Assembly (NCBI RefSeq): GCF_026240095.1
Contig: NZ_JAPIVG010000001.1
Span: 248,001 to 312,000, forward strand
Reading direction: 5' to 3'
Source of the DNA: Pedobacter sandarakinus
GTDB taxonomy: Bacteria > Bacteroidota > Bacteroidia > Sphingobacteriales > Sphingobacteriaceae
DNA: 64,000 bases
Positions within the stretch are counted from its first letter, which is position 1. Every line of letters begins with the position of its first letter. A model generated the notes under the pieces. That model searched no databases, was not told the DNA's origin, and saw only the letters and a list, made by a program, of their open reading frames with translations. The position numbers and the translations under genes were made by a program. This document shows, one piece after another, positions 43,809 to 54,126 of this stretch.

Positions 43809-46226
43809 ATGATAAAGAAATTTTACCTCTATTTATTAATGGCAGGGAGTTGTGCATCTTTACCAGTTGCCGCTCAAGATGCCATTAGCTATCAATCTCC
43901 ACCTAAAGAAATTGCCGATTTATTACTGGCCAAACCTACTCCTGCAGTAAGTATTGATGGTAAAGCAGAGTGGATCTTATTTAGCGAGCGTAATTCTTAT
44001 CCATCAGTAGAAGAGTTAGCCATGCCTGAGTATCGTATTGCAGGTTTAAGGTTAAATCCAAATAATTATTCGCCAAGCAGGCAGAATTACATCAATAACT
44101 TCAGCTTAAAGAACATTAAAACCAATGTTACCAGCCAGGTGCTTGGTTTACCATCGCCATTATATGCAGGCAATATGGTTTGGAATCCTGCTGAAACCAA
44201 AATTGCTTTCACAAATACGACTCAAAAAGGTGTTGACTTATACATCATAGATATTGCAACTAAAAAAGCGATGAAAGTAAACAAGGAATACCTGAATGTG
44301 GTATTAGGAAGTGGCTTAATGTGGCTTAATAACAATTCTTTAATTTATAGAACAGTAACAAAGCCAGCGAGTGCAGCACCAGCCAAGCCTTTAATGCCGA
44401 AAGGACCTACCATACAACAAAATCTAGGTAAAGCCGCACCAAGCGCAACTTACCAGGATTTGATTAAATCACCTTTTGATGAGCAGCTGTTTGAATTTTT
44501 TGCAACTGCTCAATTGGTAAAAAATACTGGCGGAATAGAAACACCTATCGGTAAACCGGCCATTTATGCAAGGGTAAATCTATCACCAGATAAAAATTAC
44601 CTTATGGTAGAAACCATCCGCAAACCTTTTTCTTACCTGGTATCCGCCTTCGGTTTTCCTTCAACTGTCTCTATTACAGACCTGACCGGAAAAACTATAA
44701 AAGTTATTGCAACCTTACCATCATCAGAAGGTACTCCTTCTGGATACGATAACACGCAGAATGTACCACGGGGTTTCGACTGGAGAGATGATGAGCCGGC
44801 AACAATTGTTTGGGCAAAACCATTAGATAGCGGTCTTATTAAAAAGAACGTACCATATCACGATGCAGTGTATGCGCTAAGCGCACCATTTAGCGGTACC
44901 GAAAAAGAACTCTTGAAAACGCAAACACGTTATCGTGGTATACAATGGGGTGATGCCAACTTAGCCTTAGTTATGGAAGGTTTAAGAAGCAAGCAAACCA
45001 GTAAGGTAAGTAGATACAATCCAACTACGGGCGCTATAGAAGAACTTTACAGCCGCAATCAAACCGATGCCTATGGAAATCCTGGATCGCCGGTAACGGT
45101 AAAAAACAAATTCGGTCGGCAGGTGATAAAAACCGTTGATAATGGCACCAAATTATTAATGAATAACCAGGTAGGGTCTTCTGACAAGGGCGATTTGCCA
45201 TTTTTAGCCAAATTTGATCTCGGCACAAAAAAGAATGAAATTATTTGGCGCTGCAATGAAGGTACTTTTGAGTATGTTAATGATGTAATTGATGCCGATA
45301 AGTTAGTCCTCTTAACGCGTAAAGAGAGCCAAAAAATGGTACCGAATTACTTCATCAAAAATTTGATGTTAAGAATTGCCGACCAGCCAATAACTAACTT
45401 CAGCAATCCATATCCATCTTTAGAGGGTATTAGCAAAGAGAAAATTTCTTACAAACGTGCCGATGGCGTAGATTTAACAGGCGACTTATATTTGCCGAAG
45501 GGATATGACAAGGCAAAAGATGGACCCTTGCCTACCCTAATTTGGGCCTATCCAAGGGAGTTTAATTCCGCTGCGGATGCCGCACAAATTCGTGGATCGA
45601 AAGATAAGTTTACTACTATCAGTTGGGGTTCGCCAATTTATTGGGTTACCCGTGGCTATGCAATTTTGGATAATGCAGAAATGCCGATTGTTGCTAAAGA
45701 TGGGAAAAAACCAAACGATACATTTATTGAACAGCTGAAATTAAATGCTGAGGCAGCCATCAATAAATTGTCTGATTTAGGTGTTGGCGATAAAAAACGC
45801 ATGGCAGTTGGCGGGCACAGCTACGGAGCCTTCATGACAGCTAATCTGTTGGCTCACACCGATTTATTTGCCGCCGGAATTGCCCGCAGTGGAGCCTACA
45901 ATAGAACATTAACACCATTTGGTTTCCAAAACGAAGAAAGAACCTATTGGCAAGCACCACAGCTCTACTACGAGATGAGTCCATTTAGCTATGCTGATAA
46001 AATTAAGACTCCATTATTGCTAATTCATGGCGATTCTGATGATAATCCAGGTACTTTCCCGATCAATAGTGAACGTTTATTTAACGCTATTAAGGGCGCA
46101 GGGGGAACCACTCGATTTGTTTTCCTGCCATACGAAGCGCATGGCTACCGGGGTAAAGAGAATATACTTCATACCTTATGGGAAGAAGACCAATGGTTGG
46201 AAAAATATGTGAAGCAGAAAAAATAA
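43809..46226 (+). CDS. Secreted S9 family (prolyl oligopeptidase-type) serine peptidase
   Basis: An 805-residue exported peptidase. The signal peptide ends near residue 22 (LPVAAQD). Residues ~30-530 form a beta-propeller, and the C-terminal ~250 residues an alpha/beta hydrolase with the triad Ser671 (GGHSYGAF), Asp about 745 (HGDSDDNPGT) and His778 (EAHGYRG). The FGFQNEERTYWQAP segment and overall layout resemble the glutamyl endopeptidase-type S9 branch, cleaving after Glu; this specificity is inferred. It should act in the periplasm or outside the cell. A strong terminator lies 10 bases after the stop codon. Confidence 0.92.
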   Translation: MIKKFYLYLLMAGSCASLPVAAQDAISYQSPPKEIADLLLAKPTPAVSIDGKAEWILFSERNSYPSVEELAMPEYRIAGLRLNPNNYSPSRQNYINNFSLKNIKTNVTSQVLGLPSPLYAGNMVWNPAETKIAFTNTTQKGVDLYIIDIATKKAMKVNKEYLNVVLGSGLMWLNNNSLIYRTVTKPASAAPAKPLMPKGPTIQQNLGKAAPSATYQDLIKSPFDEQLFEFFATAQLVKNTGGIETPIGKPAIYARVNLSPDKNYLMVETIRKPFSYLVSAFGFPSTVSITDLTGKTIKVIATLPSSEGTPSGYDNTQNVPRGFDWRDDEPATIVWAKPLDSGLIKKNVPYHDAVYALSAPFSGTEKELLKTQTRYRGIQWGDANLALVMEGLRSKQTSKVSRYNPTTGAIEELYSRNQTDAYGNPGSPVTVKNKFGRQVIKTVDNGTKLLMNNQVGSSDKGDLPFLAKFDLGTKKNEIIWRCNEGTFEYVNDVIDADKLVLLTRKESQKMVPNYFIKNLMLRIADQPITNFSNPYPSLEGISKEKISYKRADGVDLTGDLYLPKGYDKAKDGPLPTLIWAYPREFNSAADAAQIRGSKDKFTTISWGSPIYWVTRGYAILDNAEMPIVAKDGKKPNDTFIEQLKLNAEAAINKLSDLGVGDKKRMAVGGHSYGAFMTANLLAHTDLFAAGIARSGAYNRTLTPFGFQNEERTYWQAPQLYYEMSPFSYADKIKTPLLLIHGDSDDNPGTFPINSERLFNAIKGAGGTTRFVFLPYEAHGYRGKENILHTLWEEDQWLEKYVKQKK

Positions 46227-46235
46227 TACCAATGC

Positions 46236-46262
46236 AAATGCCCCGAGATTCGGGGCATTTTT
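46236..46262 (+). terminator. Terminator after the S9 peptidase gene
   Basis: AAATGCCCCGA (46236-46246) pairs with TCGGGGCATTT (46250-46260), 11 bp with a 3-base loop and a T-rich tail. Confidence 0.85.
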
Positions 46263-46384
46263 CGTAGAGCTGGTGTTCCTCGTAAAGTTGGTATAAAAAC
46301 GGTTGGAATTATTAGCCTTTAGGTTTCAAGCTCAATTTTACTATTAAATGCCGAACATTCGTTTTAAATAATTGTTATCAGCTT

Positions 46385-47269
46385 ATGGACTACATAGACT
46401 ACTATAAAATCCTGGATTTAAAGAAAGATGCTTCGATAGATGACATCAAGAAGGCTTACCGCAAGCTGGCCAGAAAACACCATCCAGACTTAAATCCAAA
46501 CAATGAAGAATCGAATAAAAAATTTCAACAGATTAACGAAGCCAACGAGGTACTGAGCGACCCGGAAAAGCGGAAGAAATACGATAAGTACGGTAAAGAC
46601 TGGCAACATGCCGATCAGCTAGATGCGCAAGAACAACAAAGGCGGCAATATCAATCGCAGGGGAATGGCTACGGTGGAAGTTTTTCCGGTGGCGATGATT
46701 TTTCGGATTTTTTCTCATCAATGTTTGGCGGAGGCGGAGGACGGAGCAGTCGAAAGTCGCCTTTTAAAGGGCAGGATTACAGTGCCGAATTGCAACTTAA
46801 CTTAACAGATGCATACAATACCCATAAGCAAACGCTAACCGTAAATGGTAAGCAAGTGCGGATAAATATACCTGCGGGTGTAGAAAATGGACAGAAAATA
46901 AAGCTTGCTGGCTATGGTGCACCAGGAATGAATAACGGTCAGCCTGGCGATTTATACATACAATTTAACATTGCCGAACACCCTAAATTTAAGAGGAAAG
47001 GAAACGACATCTTTATCCAGGAAGAGATAGACCTTTATACCGCTGTACTTGGAGGCGAGAAAATTATCGAAACCCTGAGCGGTAAGGTTAAAATAAAAAT
47101 ACCCGAGGGTACGCAGCCAGATGCCAGTTTGCGATTAAAGGGTAAGGGTTTTCCGGTATATAAAAAAGCCGATCAATTTGGCGATCTATATATCAACTGG
47201 CGGGTTAAATTACCAACCAATCTCAATGCCGAGCAAAAAGAATTATTTCTACAACTTTCTCAAAGCTAA
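46385..47269 (+). CDS. cbpA: DnaJ-family co-chaperone CbpA
   Basis: A 294-residue Hsp40 that stimulates the ATPase of DnaK. The J domain occupies residues ~4-70 with HPD at 33-35; a Gly/Phe-rich linker (about 80-120) follows and two C-terminal substrate-binding domains run to the end. The Cys-rich zinc finger of DnaJ is absent, which marks the CbpA/type II branch. The DnaK it serves could be the one at 52219-54126. It is followed 5 bases later by its modulator gene cbpM, so they form an operon. Confidence 0.93.
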   Translation: MDYIDYYKILDLKKDASIDDIKKAYRKLARKHHPDLNPNNEESNKKFQQINEANEVLSDPEKRKKYDKYGKDWQHADQLDAQEQQRRQYQSQGNGYGGSFSGGDDFSDFFSSMFGGGGGRSSRKSPFKGQDYSAELQLNLTDAYNTHKQTLTVNGKQVRINIPAGVENGQKIKLAGYGAPGMNNGQPGDLYIQFNIAEHPKFKRKGNDIFIQEEIDLYTAVLGGEKIIETLSGKVKIKIPEGTQPDASLRLKGKGFPVYKKADQFGDLYINWRVKLPTNLNAEQKELFLQLSQS

Positions 47270-47274
47270 GCCAT

Positions 47275-47571
47275 ATGAAAAAGAATTTAATACCCGCAGA
47301 TGAGATTTGTATTCATCATCATATCGAGTTGAATTTTATTCGTTCTCTTGAAGATTTTGGTCTGATTAGTACAGTCGTTAAAGAGAAAAGCATCTTTTTA
47401 ACGCTCGATGAAATTTTGAAGCTGGAAAAATTTGTTCGATTAACACAAGATTTAGATATTAACCTGGAGGGTTTGCATGCGGTTTCGCATTTGTTAAGGC
47501 AAATGGAAATAATGCAACTTGAAATTGCCAATCTAAAAAAGGAAATAAGCCATTATAAACATTTTAATTAG
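47275..47571 (+). CDS. cbpM: Chaperone modulator CbpM (MerR-like)
   Basis: A 98-residue cytoplasmic protein that binds the J domain of CbpA and inhibits it in the known system. It has the MerR-like helix arrangement (IPADEICIHHHIELNFIRSLEDFGL, then ILKLEKFVRLTQDLDINLEG) ending in a coiled-coil helix with QMEIMQLEIANLKKEI. The spacing of 5 bases after cbpA and the familiar cbpA-cbpM order support the assignment more strongly than the sequence alone. Confidence 0.88.
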   Translation: MKKNLIPADEICIHHHIELNFIRSLEDFGLISTVVKEKSIFLTLDEILKLEKFVRLTQDLDINLEGLHAVSHLLRQMEIMQLEIANLKKEISHYKHFN

Positions 47572-47674
47572 CAATTAAACGCGGGATTGTGCAAAAAATT
47601 GCACTAAGAATTCATGTAACGTACACACCTACTTTAAGATTAGTTTATTAAATTGTGCGTTCAAACCAACAAAT

Positions 47675-49246
47675 ATGAGCGATTCTTCTACTTCATTCAT
47701 CCAAAAAATAAAATCATCCTATGCGCCAACAGGCTCGTACATTTATTTAGGTGCTGGCATTTTAGACGGACAAGTTTACAGCGATGCCGAGGTAAATTTA
47801 TCTCTCAAAATGGTAAATAGGCATGGTTTAATTGCTGGAGCAACCGGTACAGGAAAAACAAGAACGCTACAGCTGCTTGCCGAACAACTTTCAGATGCGG
47901 GCGTGCCGGTTTTTATGCTTGATGTTAAAGGCGATTTGTCGGGGTTAAATCAGCCTGGTGCAGTAAACCCAAAAATTGAGGAGCGGGCACAACAATTAAA
48001 TAAACCATTTTCGCCTTCTGGCTTTCCACTAGAGATTTATTCATTATCAGGAAAGTTGGGTGCCCAAATGCGGGCCACGGTTCTCGAATTCGGGCCAACG
48101 CTTTTATCGAAAGTTTTAGATTTAAACGACACCCAGGCAGGTGTAATGGCTGTTATATTTAAATATGCTGATGATAACAAAATGCCAATTATCGATTTAA
48201 ATGATTTGAAGAAATTGGTATCTTATTTATCTGAAGGCGCTGGAGCAGCTGAAATTAAAGCCAGTTACGGCAGCATTTCTACAGCCACATCCGGAACCAT
48301 TTTGCGCAAAATTGTTGCAATAGAACAACAAGGATTAGGCGGAATGTTTGGCGAAAAATCCTTCGATATCGAGGATTTATTTAGTCGTGTAGATGGAAAA
48401 GGCGTAATTAGTCTACTAAACATTGCCGATGTGCAAAATCAGCCAGTACTATACTCTACGTTTTTGCTAAGCTTGCTAGCAGAATTGTTTAATACAATGC
48501 CGGAGGTAGGCGATTTGGATAAACCAAAGCTGGTATTCTTTTTCGATGAAGCTCATTTATTATTTAAAAACTCATCTAAAGCTTTTCTAGAGCAGATTGA
48601 AACCATTATCAGGCTAATTAGATCAAAGGGGATTGGTGTATTTTTCTGTACGCAATCGCCTACAGATGTTCCAGAAAGTGTGTTGGGGCAACTTGGAAAT
48701 AGAATGCAGCATGCGCTAAGGGCATTTACACCTAACGATGTTGATGCTTTAAGAAAAACGGTAAATACCTACCCTAAATCTGACTTTTACAAAATAGATA
48801 CGGTACTTACCTCCTTAGGAACCGGCCAGGCATTGGTTACGGTGTTAAACGAAAAAGGTATTCCTACTGAAGTTTCTGCAACCATGCTTACCCCGCCAAG
48901 GGCAATAATGGGTCCGCTTAATGCGGCAGACTTCGACAAAACGATTCATGCCAGCACCATGTATGGAAAATATAAAGACGCCATTGATCCGGAAAGTGCT
49001 TACGAGATCTTAACCATGAGAATTAACGAGCAAACTGCGGCAATTGAGCAAGAAAAACAACAGCTGGAGACACAAAAACAGCAAGCACAGGAAAATAAGC
49101 CTAAGCCTGGAGAGAAAACCCTTATCGAACAAGTTATGGGTGCAACCATCACCCGCCAGATTGGAAAAGAAATTGTACGGGGAATTTTTGGCATGCTTAC
49201 TGGTAAGAAAACCAGATCGAAGACAGGTGGCCTCTTCGGCTTTTAA
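47675..49246 (+). CDS. HerA-like ATPase, DUF853 family
   Basis: A 523-residue P-loop ATPase of the HerA/FtsK superfamily. Walker A is GATGTGKT at 55-62, a DVKGDLSGL motif follows near 88, and Walker B is LVFFFDEAHLL near 285-295, with an arginine-finger/sensor region in FFCTQSPTDVPESVLGQLGNR. A long Gln/Glu coiled-coil near 455-475 and a conserved C-terminal LIEQVMGATITRQIGKEIVRG complete the DUF853 layout. Such proteins form hexamers and may move along DNA or remodel complexes; the cellular role is unknown. No NurA nuclease gene is adjacent. Confidence 0.9.
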   Translation: MSDSSTSFIQKIKSSYAPTGSYIYLGAGILDGQVYSDAEVNLSLKMVNRHGLIAGATGTGKTRTLQLLAEQLSDAGVPVFMLDVKGDLSGLNQPGAVNPKIEERAQQLNKPFSPSGFPLEIYSLSGKLGAQMRATVLEFGPTLLSKVLDLNDTQAGVMAVIFKYADDNKMPIIDLNDLKKLVSYLSEGAGAAEIKASYGSISTATSGTILRKIVAIEQQGLGGMFGEKSFDIEDLFSRVDGKGVISLLNIADVQNQPVLYSTFLLSLLAELFNTMPEVGDLDKPKLVFFFDEAHLLFKNSSKAFLEQIETIIRLIRSKGIGVFFCTQSPTDVPESVLGQLGNRMQHALRAFTPNDVDALRKTVNTYPKSDFYKIDTVLTSLGTGQALVTVLNEKGIPTEVSATMLTPPRAIMGPLNAADFDKTIHASTMYGKYKDAIDPESAYEILTMRINEQTAAIEQEKQQLETQKQQAQENKPKPGEKTLIEQVMGATITRQIGKEIVRGIFGMLTGKKTRSKTGGLFGF

Positions 49247-49300
49247 CCATTAAAAATTTAATCAATACTCTATTAACAAGCAAATTATTAATTTCGCAAT

Positions 49301-50200
49301 ATGAAACCTACCCTATTAATATTAGCAGCTGGAATGGCTAGCCGCTATGGAAGCATGAAACAGATTGATGGATTCGGTCCAAACGGAGAAACCATTATAG
49401 ATTACTCAATTTTCGACGCCATAAACGCTGGCTTCGGCAAAGTTGTATTCATCATCAAAGAAGAATTTTTAGATAACTTTAAAGGTATTTTCGACCCAAA
49501 ATTAGCCGGCAAGATTGAGGTTGACTATGTTTTTCAAAATTTCGATCTTAAACAGTTTGGTATCGAAGAGGAGATTTACAGAGAAAAACCGTGGGGAACG
49601 GCACATGCTATCTTATCAGCAAGAAATCTAATTAAGGAACCATTTTGTGTAATTAATGCAGATGATTACTATGGTTTCGATGCATTTAAAAAGATGGCTG
49701 ATTTCCTTAACACTGAAGTTAGTGATAGTAATTTCTCTATCATAGGCTACGAAATCGGTAAAACGCTTTCAGAATTTGGTGCAGTTTCTAGAGGTGTATG
49801 CAAGGTAGACGCGGCCGGTAATTTAGAAGAAATTGTGGAGCGCACAAAAGTATATCCAAAAGATGGTAAAATCTTCTATGAAGAAGATGGCGAGGAATTC
49901 CCACTGGATTTTCAAACACCAGTTTCAATGAACTTTTGGGGCTTTACCCCTGCTGTTTTTAAAATTACCGAAGAATTATTTAAAGAGTTTGCCATGGCCA
50001 ATAAAGATAAGCCAAAGGCAGAATTTTTTATTCCACTAATTGGCGAAAGCTTGGTAAGAGAAAATAAGGCAACATTTCAGGTGGTACCAACATCCAATAA
50101 ATGGTTTGGTGTAACTTATAAAGAAGATAAACCATATGTACAAGACTCTATTGATGAGTTGATAAAGAACGGTACTTATCCAACCAAACTATGGGATTAA
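49301..50200 (+). CDS. Sugar-1-phosphate nucleotidyltransferase
   Basis: A 299-residue cytoplasmic enzyme of the NTP_transferase fold. The nucleotide-binding start LILAAGMASRYGSMKQIDGFG (about residues 5-25) and the ADDYYG metal-binding motif (about 125) are typical. It is expected to transfer a nucleoside monophosphate from NTP to a sugar 1-phosphate. The overlap of 10 bases with the sugar kinase-like gene downstream indicates a two-step kinase plus nucleotidyltransferase salvage pathway. The donor base and sugar are not fixed by sequence; UDP-N-acetylhexosamine formation is the likely guess. Confidence 0.85.
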   Translation: MKPTLLILAAGMASRYGSMKQIDGFGPNGETIIDYSIFDAINAGFGKVVFIIKEEFLDNFKGIFDPKLAGKIEVDYVFQNFDLKQFGIEEEIYREKPWGTAHAILSARNLIKEPFCVINADDYYGFDAFKKMADFLNTEVSDSNFSIIGYEIGKTLSEFGAVSRGVCKVDAAGNLEEIVERTKVYPKDGKIFYEEDGEEFPLDFQTPVSMNFWGFTPAVFKITEELFKEFAMANKDKPKAEFFIPLIGESLVRENKATFQVVPTSNKWFGVTYKEDKPYVQDSIDELIKNGTYPTKLWD

Positions 50201-51264
50201 ATTTCGATTACGAAGTTTTAAAAGCATATGGATATCATCCAGATATTCACATTTCACAGATAGGTTCGGGTTTAATTAACCGGACCTTTTTGCTTTCTCA
50301 GCCAGCTAAGCCTAGCGCACACATCTTACAACAGATTAATACCGATGTTTTTAAGAACCCTGAAGCGATAGCGAAGAACATAAAGGCAATCGGTAATTTT
50401 CTCTCCCTTAAATACCCTGATTATCTATTTATAAAACCCATTAACACCGTAGACGGAAGCGACATGGCGATTGTTAATGGTGCCTATTGGCGTGTGTTGC
50501 CTTTTATTCCTGATACGACTTCTTTAGATGTGCTTACTGAGCCAAAGCAAGCTTACGAGGCTGCAAAGCAGTTTGGTAAGTTAAGCAGGTTGCTAGATGG
50601 ATTTCCCGTAGAAGAATTAACGCCAACTATACCACATTTTCACGATTTGAATCTCCGTTTCGATCAATTTACGCAGGCATTTTACAAAACAACTGACGCA
50701 TTGAAGGATCTTGCCGCAGCGGAAATTGGTCTCGCCTTCGCTAATCGCCCCATTTTGGATTATTATAATACCAGGGCGCAGAGCGCTGCATTTCCTGATA
50801 GGGTAATGCATCATGATACGAAAATCAGCAATGTGCTCTTACATCATGATGGTTTTGAAGGGGTTTGCGTAATTGATCTAGACACGATTATGCCTGGCAA
50901 ATTCATTTCTGATCTGGGCGATATGATGCGGACTTATCTCTGTGCCTGTAATGAAAACGAGACAGATTTAAAGAAGATCAAAATCCGGCTTCCTTATTTT
51001 GAGGCTACAATGAAAGGTTATTTATCTGAAATGAAAAATATATTGACCGAAACCGAAAAGGAGCTTATTTTATTTTCGGGTAAGTATATGATTTATATGC
51101 AAGCACTGAGATTTTTGACTGACTACCTGAATGGCGACATTTACTACCCAATAAAATATGAATCTCAAAATTTGGATAGGGCGAAAAATCAATTTAAATT
51201 ACTTCACGAATTATTCTACAGTGAGCAATCGCTACAGGAAATTATTGACCGAAACCTAACTTAA
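50191..51264 (+). CDS. Aminoglycoside-phosphotransferase-fold sugar kinase (NahK/AmgK-like)
   Basis: A 357-residue kinase. The catalytic-loop motif MHHDTKISNVLLH (about residues 204-216) and the metal-binding VIDLDTIMPG (about 227-236) define the APH fold. Relatives are N-acetylhexosamine 1-kinase (NahK) and the MurNAc/GlcNAc anomeric kinase AmgK; both work with a following uridylyltransferase, as here. A sugar kinase phosphorylating the anomeric OH of an N-acetylhexosamine is therefore inferred. The start overlaps the nucleotidyltransferase gene by 10 bases and the TMEM175 gene starts 5 bases after its stop. Confidence 0.82.
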   Translation: MGLNFDYEVLKAYGYHPDIHISQIGSGLINRTFLLSQPAKPSAHILQQINTDVFKNPEAIAKNIKAIGNFLSLKYPDYLFIKPINTVDGSDMAIVNGAYWRVLPFIPDTTSLDVLTEPKQAYEAAKQFGKLSRLLDGFPVEELTPTIPHFHDLNLRFDQFTQAFYKTTDALKDLAAAEIGLAFANRPILDYYNTRAQSAAFPDRVMHHDTKISNVLLHHDGFEGVCVIDLDTIMPGKFISDLGDMMRTYLCACNENETDLKKIKIRLPYFEATMKGYLSEMKNILTETEKELILFSGKYMIYMQALRFLTDYLNGDIYYPIKYESQNLDRAKNQFKLLHELFYSEQSLQEIIDRNLT

Positions 51265-51269
51265 ATTGT

Positions 51270-51965
51270 ATGTCAGAACACCAAGATCTAAAAAAAGAAT
51301 TTCAAATAGAACGGATGATTCTGTTTACCGACGCAGTGTTCGCTATCGCCATTACGTTGTTAATTATTGAAATTAAAGCTCCTGAAATTCACCATGGCAT
51401 GACGAATACCGAGATGCTTGCACAACTTTTAGCACTTACACCGAAGTTTATAGGCTTCATCATCAGTTTTTTTGTGATTGCCATTTACTGGCGGTCGCAC
51501 CACAGAATGTTCTCGTTTATTAAAGATTATGATGATAGACTAATCTGGCTGAACTTCATTTTTTTGTTCTCAATTATCTTGATGCCTTTCAGCTCTGCTT
51601 ATTATAGCGACAATACGCCTTTTGCGCTACCCTTTTGGTTTTATTCATTAAATATTGCCTTTACTGGATTAATAAACTATGCCGTCTTAAGCTATATAAT
51701 TAAGCATCGGGGAAGAATTTCCAATGGCTTTAATGATGTGAAAGTGCGCCAATTGGCGAGGTGGAGGACATTAATTGTTCCGGCAATATTTCTATTTGGT
51801 GCAATAATGGATTATATTTTACCTAAAAACCATGGTATAAACATGTTAAGTCGTTTTACGCCAATGTTAATTTGGCCAGCCATTACTATTTTAAATAAAT
51901 TTTTTGGTAGGGTGCATGATTTGGAATACCATCCCCAAACAACTCGAACGAGAAATAAGAAATAG
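51270..51965 (+). CDS. TMEM175 family potassium-channel-like protein
   Basis: A 231-residue membrane protein with about six helices. The first helix carries ERMILFTDAVFAIAITLL, the RxxxF(S/T)D signature that lines the pore of TMEM175 channels (Thr replaces the usual Ser). Bacterial TMEM175 proteins assemble as tetramers and conduct K+ with modest selectivity. It is encoded 5 bases after the sugar kinase, but no functional link is obvious. Length is normal for the family. Confidence 0.88.
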   Translation: MSEHQDLKKEFQIERMILFTDAVFAIAITLLIIEIKAPEIHHGMTNTEMLAQLLALTPKFIGFIISFFVIAIYWRSHHRMFSFIKDYDDRLIWLNFIFLFSIILMPFSSAYYSDNTPFALPFWFYSLNIAFTGLINYAVLSYIIKHRGRISNGFNDVKVRQLARWRTLIVPAIFLFGAIMDYILPKNHGINMLSRFTPMLIWPAITILNKFFGRVHDLEYHPQTTRTRNKK

Positions 51966-52002
51966 CGCATATTAAACTTTGATCAAGTAAAAATCACAAC
52001 AA

Positions 52003-52132
52003 GATTGCTTCGTGCCTCGCAATGACGGAAGCACGTAAAAACGAAGTTTAACCTTAAAGAAGAAAATACGTAAGAAGTTGCTAAAAATTTGGATTAAGCA
52101 ACAATCGATTAAAATTGCTTCATGCCTGGCAA
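52003..52132. repeat. Two REP-like palindromic elements
   Basis: Copy 1 (52003-52035) has ATTGC...GCAAT arms interleaved with CGTGC...GCACG; copy 2 (52112-52132) is a degenerate version with ATTGCTTCATGCCTGGCAAT. They lie between the TMEM175 gene and the dnaK terminator. The motif ATTGCTTCGTGCCTCGCAATGA resembles REP-like repeats that I recall as common in Bacteroidota genomes; no RAYT transposase gene is in the window. Confidence 0.7.
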
Positions 52133-52149
52133 TAAAAAACTCATAAATC

Positions 52150-52186
52150 AAAAAAGCGTTCCTGAATTTAATCAGAAACGCTTTCT
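52150..52186 (-). terminator. Terminator after dnaK
   Basis: Read leftward, AAAGCGTT pairs with AACGCTTT with an inner CTGA/TCAG step and one mismatch, followed by a run of T. It is 33 bases past the dnaK stop codon. Confidence 0.8.
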
Positions 52187-52218
52187 ATATTCATAATCTT
52201 TGGTCTTCCGACTAAAAA

Positions 52219-54126
52219 CTATTTTTCTTCTTTTACCTCTTCAAAATCAACATCGGTAACGTTATCGCCACCACCTTGAGGTTGACCATCAGCTTGCGGT
52301 TGTTCACCACCTGGTTGTGGCTGGCCGCCATCTTTGTACATTTCCTCAGATGCTGCGTTCCATGCATTTTGCAATTCAGCTTGTGCTGCATCGATATCTG
52401 CAAAGTTACGTGAACCGTGTGCGGCTTTCAATTTCTCTAAGCCAGCTTCGATTGGTGCTTTCTTGTCAGCAGACAATTTATCGCCAAACTCTTTCAATTG
52501 TTTCTCTGTAGAGAAAATTAAGGCATCAGCACCGTTAATTTTATCAGCTTCTTCCTTTGCTTTAGCATCGTCTGCTGCATTAGCTTCTGCTTCTTCTTTC
52601 ATTTTCTTAATCTCAGCATCGGTTAAACCTGAAGATGCTTCGATGCGAATTTTCTGCTCTTTACCAGTAGCTTTGTCTTTTGCGCTTACGTGTAAAATAC
52701 CGTTAGCATCAATATCGAAAGATACTTCTACCTGAGGCACACCACGAGGCGCTGGTGGAATACCATCTAAAATGAAACGACCGATTGTGCGGTTTTGTCC
52801 AGCCATTGGGCGCTCACCTTGTAAAATATGAATTTCTACCGAAGGTTGGTTATCAGCCGCAGTTGAGAATGTTTCTGATTTCTTAGTTGGGATAGTTGTG
52901 TTAGACTCAATTAATTTAGTCATTACACCACCCATAGTTTCAATACCTAATGATAAAGGGGTAACGTCTAATAACAATACATCTTTCACATCACCAGTTA
53001 ATACACCACCTTGGATAGCAGCACCAATTGCAACAACCTCATCAGGGTTAACACCCTTACTTGGCTCTTTACCGAAGAAAGCTTTAACAGCATCCTGAAT
53101 TGCAGGGATACGAGTTGAACCACCTACTAAGATGATTTCGTCGATATCGCTTGTGCTTAAACCAGCATTTTTTAATGCAGATCTACAAGGTTCGATAGTA
53201 CGTTTGATTAAGCTATCTGCTAATTGCTCGAATTTAGCACGAGACAAGGTACGCACCAAGTGTTTTGGTCCGCTAGCATCAGCAGTAATGTATGGCAAGT
53301 TAATTTCTGTAGAAGTTGTGCTTGATAACTCAATTTTCGCTTTCTCAGCAGCTTCTTTTAAACGTTGTAACGCCATTGGATCTTTAGCTAAATCCATACT
53401 GTTTTCAGTTTTGAATTCGCTAGTTAACCAATCGATAATAATGTGATCAAAGTCATCACCACCTAAGTGTGTATCACCATCAGTAGATTTTACTTCGAAA
53501 ACGCCATCACCTAATTCTAAAACAGAAACGTCATGTGTACCACCACCGCAATCAAAAACAACAATTTTCATGTCTTTGTGCGCTTTATCTAATCCATAAG
53601 CTAAAGCAGCTGCAGTTGGCTCGTTAATAATACGTTTAACAGATAAACCAGCAATTTCACCAGCTTCTTTAGTCGCCTGACGTTGTGCATCGTTAAAATA
53701 TGCAGGAACAGTAATAACTGCTTCTGTAACTTCCTGTCCCAAGAAATCTTCGGCAGTTTTCTTCATTTTTTGTAGAATCATTGCAGAAATCTCTTGTGGA
53801 GTATACTTTCTGTCGTCTATTTCTACACGTGGCGTGTTGTTATCGCCTTTAATAACTTTATAAGGTACACGACCAGCTTCTTTAGCGCTTTCATCGTAAC
53901 TGCTACCCATAAAGCGTTTAATCGAATATATCGTTTTTGTTGGGTTGGTTATAGCCTGACGTTTAGCAGGCTCGCCAACCTTACGCTCACCGTTTTCTGC
54001 AAAAGCAACAATAGACGGCGTAGTACGTTTACCCTCACTGTTCGCAATAACTACAGGCTCGTTGCCCTCCATTACGCTTACGCAAGAGTTTGTTGTTCCT
54101 AAGTCTATTCCAATAATTTTTCCCAT
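52219..54126 (-). CDS. dnaK: Molecular chaperone DnaK (Hsp70)
   Basis: A 635-residue Hsp70 chaperone. The phosphate-1 motif [11 protein letters not shown] is at residues 5-15, phosphate-2 [15 protein letters not shown] near 195, and the adenosine motif [12 protein letters not shown] near 338; the [10 protein letters not shown] linker region separates the nucleotide-binding and substrate-binding domains. The C-terminal tail is Gly/Gln-rich and ends in an acidic FEEVKEEK, the EEVK-type tail of bacterial DnaK. It is transcribed leftward alone; grpE and dnaJ are not next to it, though cbpA is 5 kb away. The upstream region holds a sigma-54-like box with an inverted repeat. Confidence 0.98.
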   Translation of the reverse strand: MGKIIGIDLGTTNSCVSVMEGNEPVVIANSEGKRTTPSIVAFAENGERKVGEPAKRQAITNPTKTIYSIKRFMGSSYDESAKEAGRVPYKVIKGDNNTPRVEIDDRKYTPQEISAMILQKMKKTAEDFLGQEVTEAVITVPAYFNDAQRQATKEAGEIAGLSVKRIINEPTAAALAYGLDKAHKDMKIVVFDCGGGTHDVSVLELGDGVFEVKSTDGDTHLGGDDFDHIIIDWLTSEFKTENSMDLAKDPMALQRLKEAAEKAKIELSSTTSTEINLPYITADASGPKHLVRTLSRAKFEQLADSLIKRTIEPCRSALKNAGLSTSDIDEIILVGGSTRIPAIQDAVKAFFGKEPSKGVNPDEVVAIGAAIQGGVLTGDVKDVLLLDVTPLSLGIETMGGVMTKLIESNTTIPTKKSETFSTAADNQPSVEIHILQGERPMAGQNRTIGRFILDGIPPAPRGVPQVEVSFDIDANGILHVSAKDKATGKEQKIRIEASSGLTDAEIKKMKEEAEANAADDAKAKEEADKINGADALIFSTEKQLKEFGDKLSADKKAPIEAGLEKLKAAHGSRNFADIDAAQAELQNAWNAASEEMYKDGGQPQPGGEQPQADGQPQGGGDNVTDVDFEEVKEEK

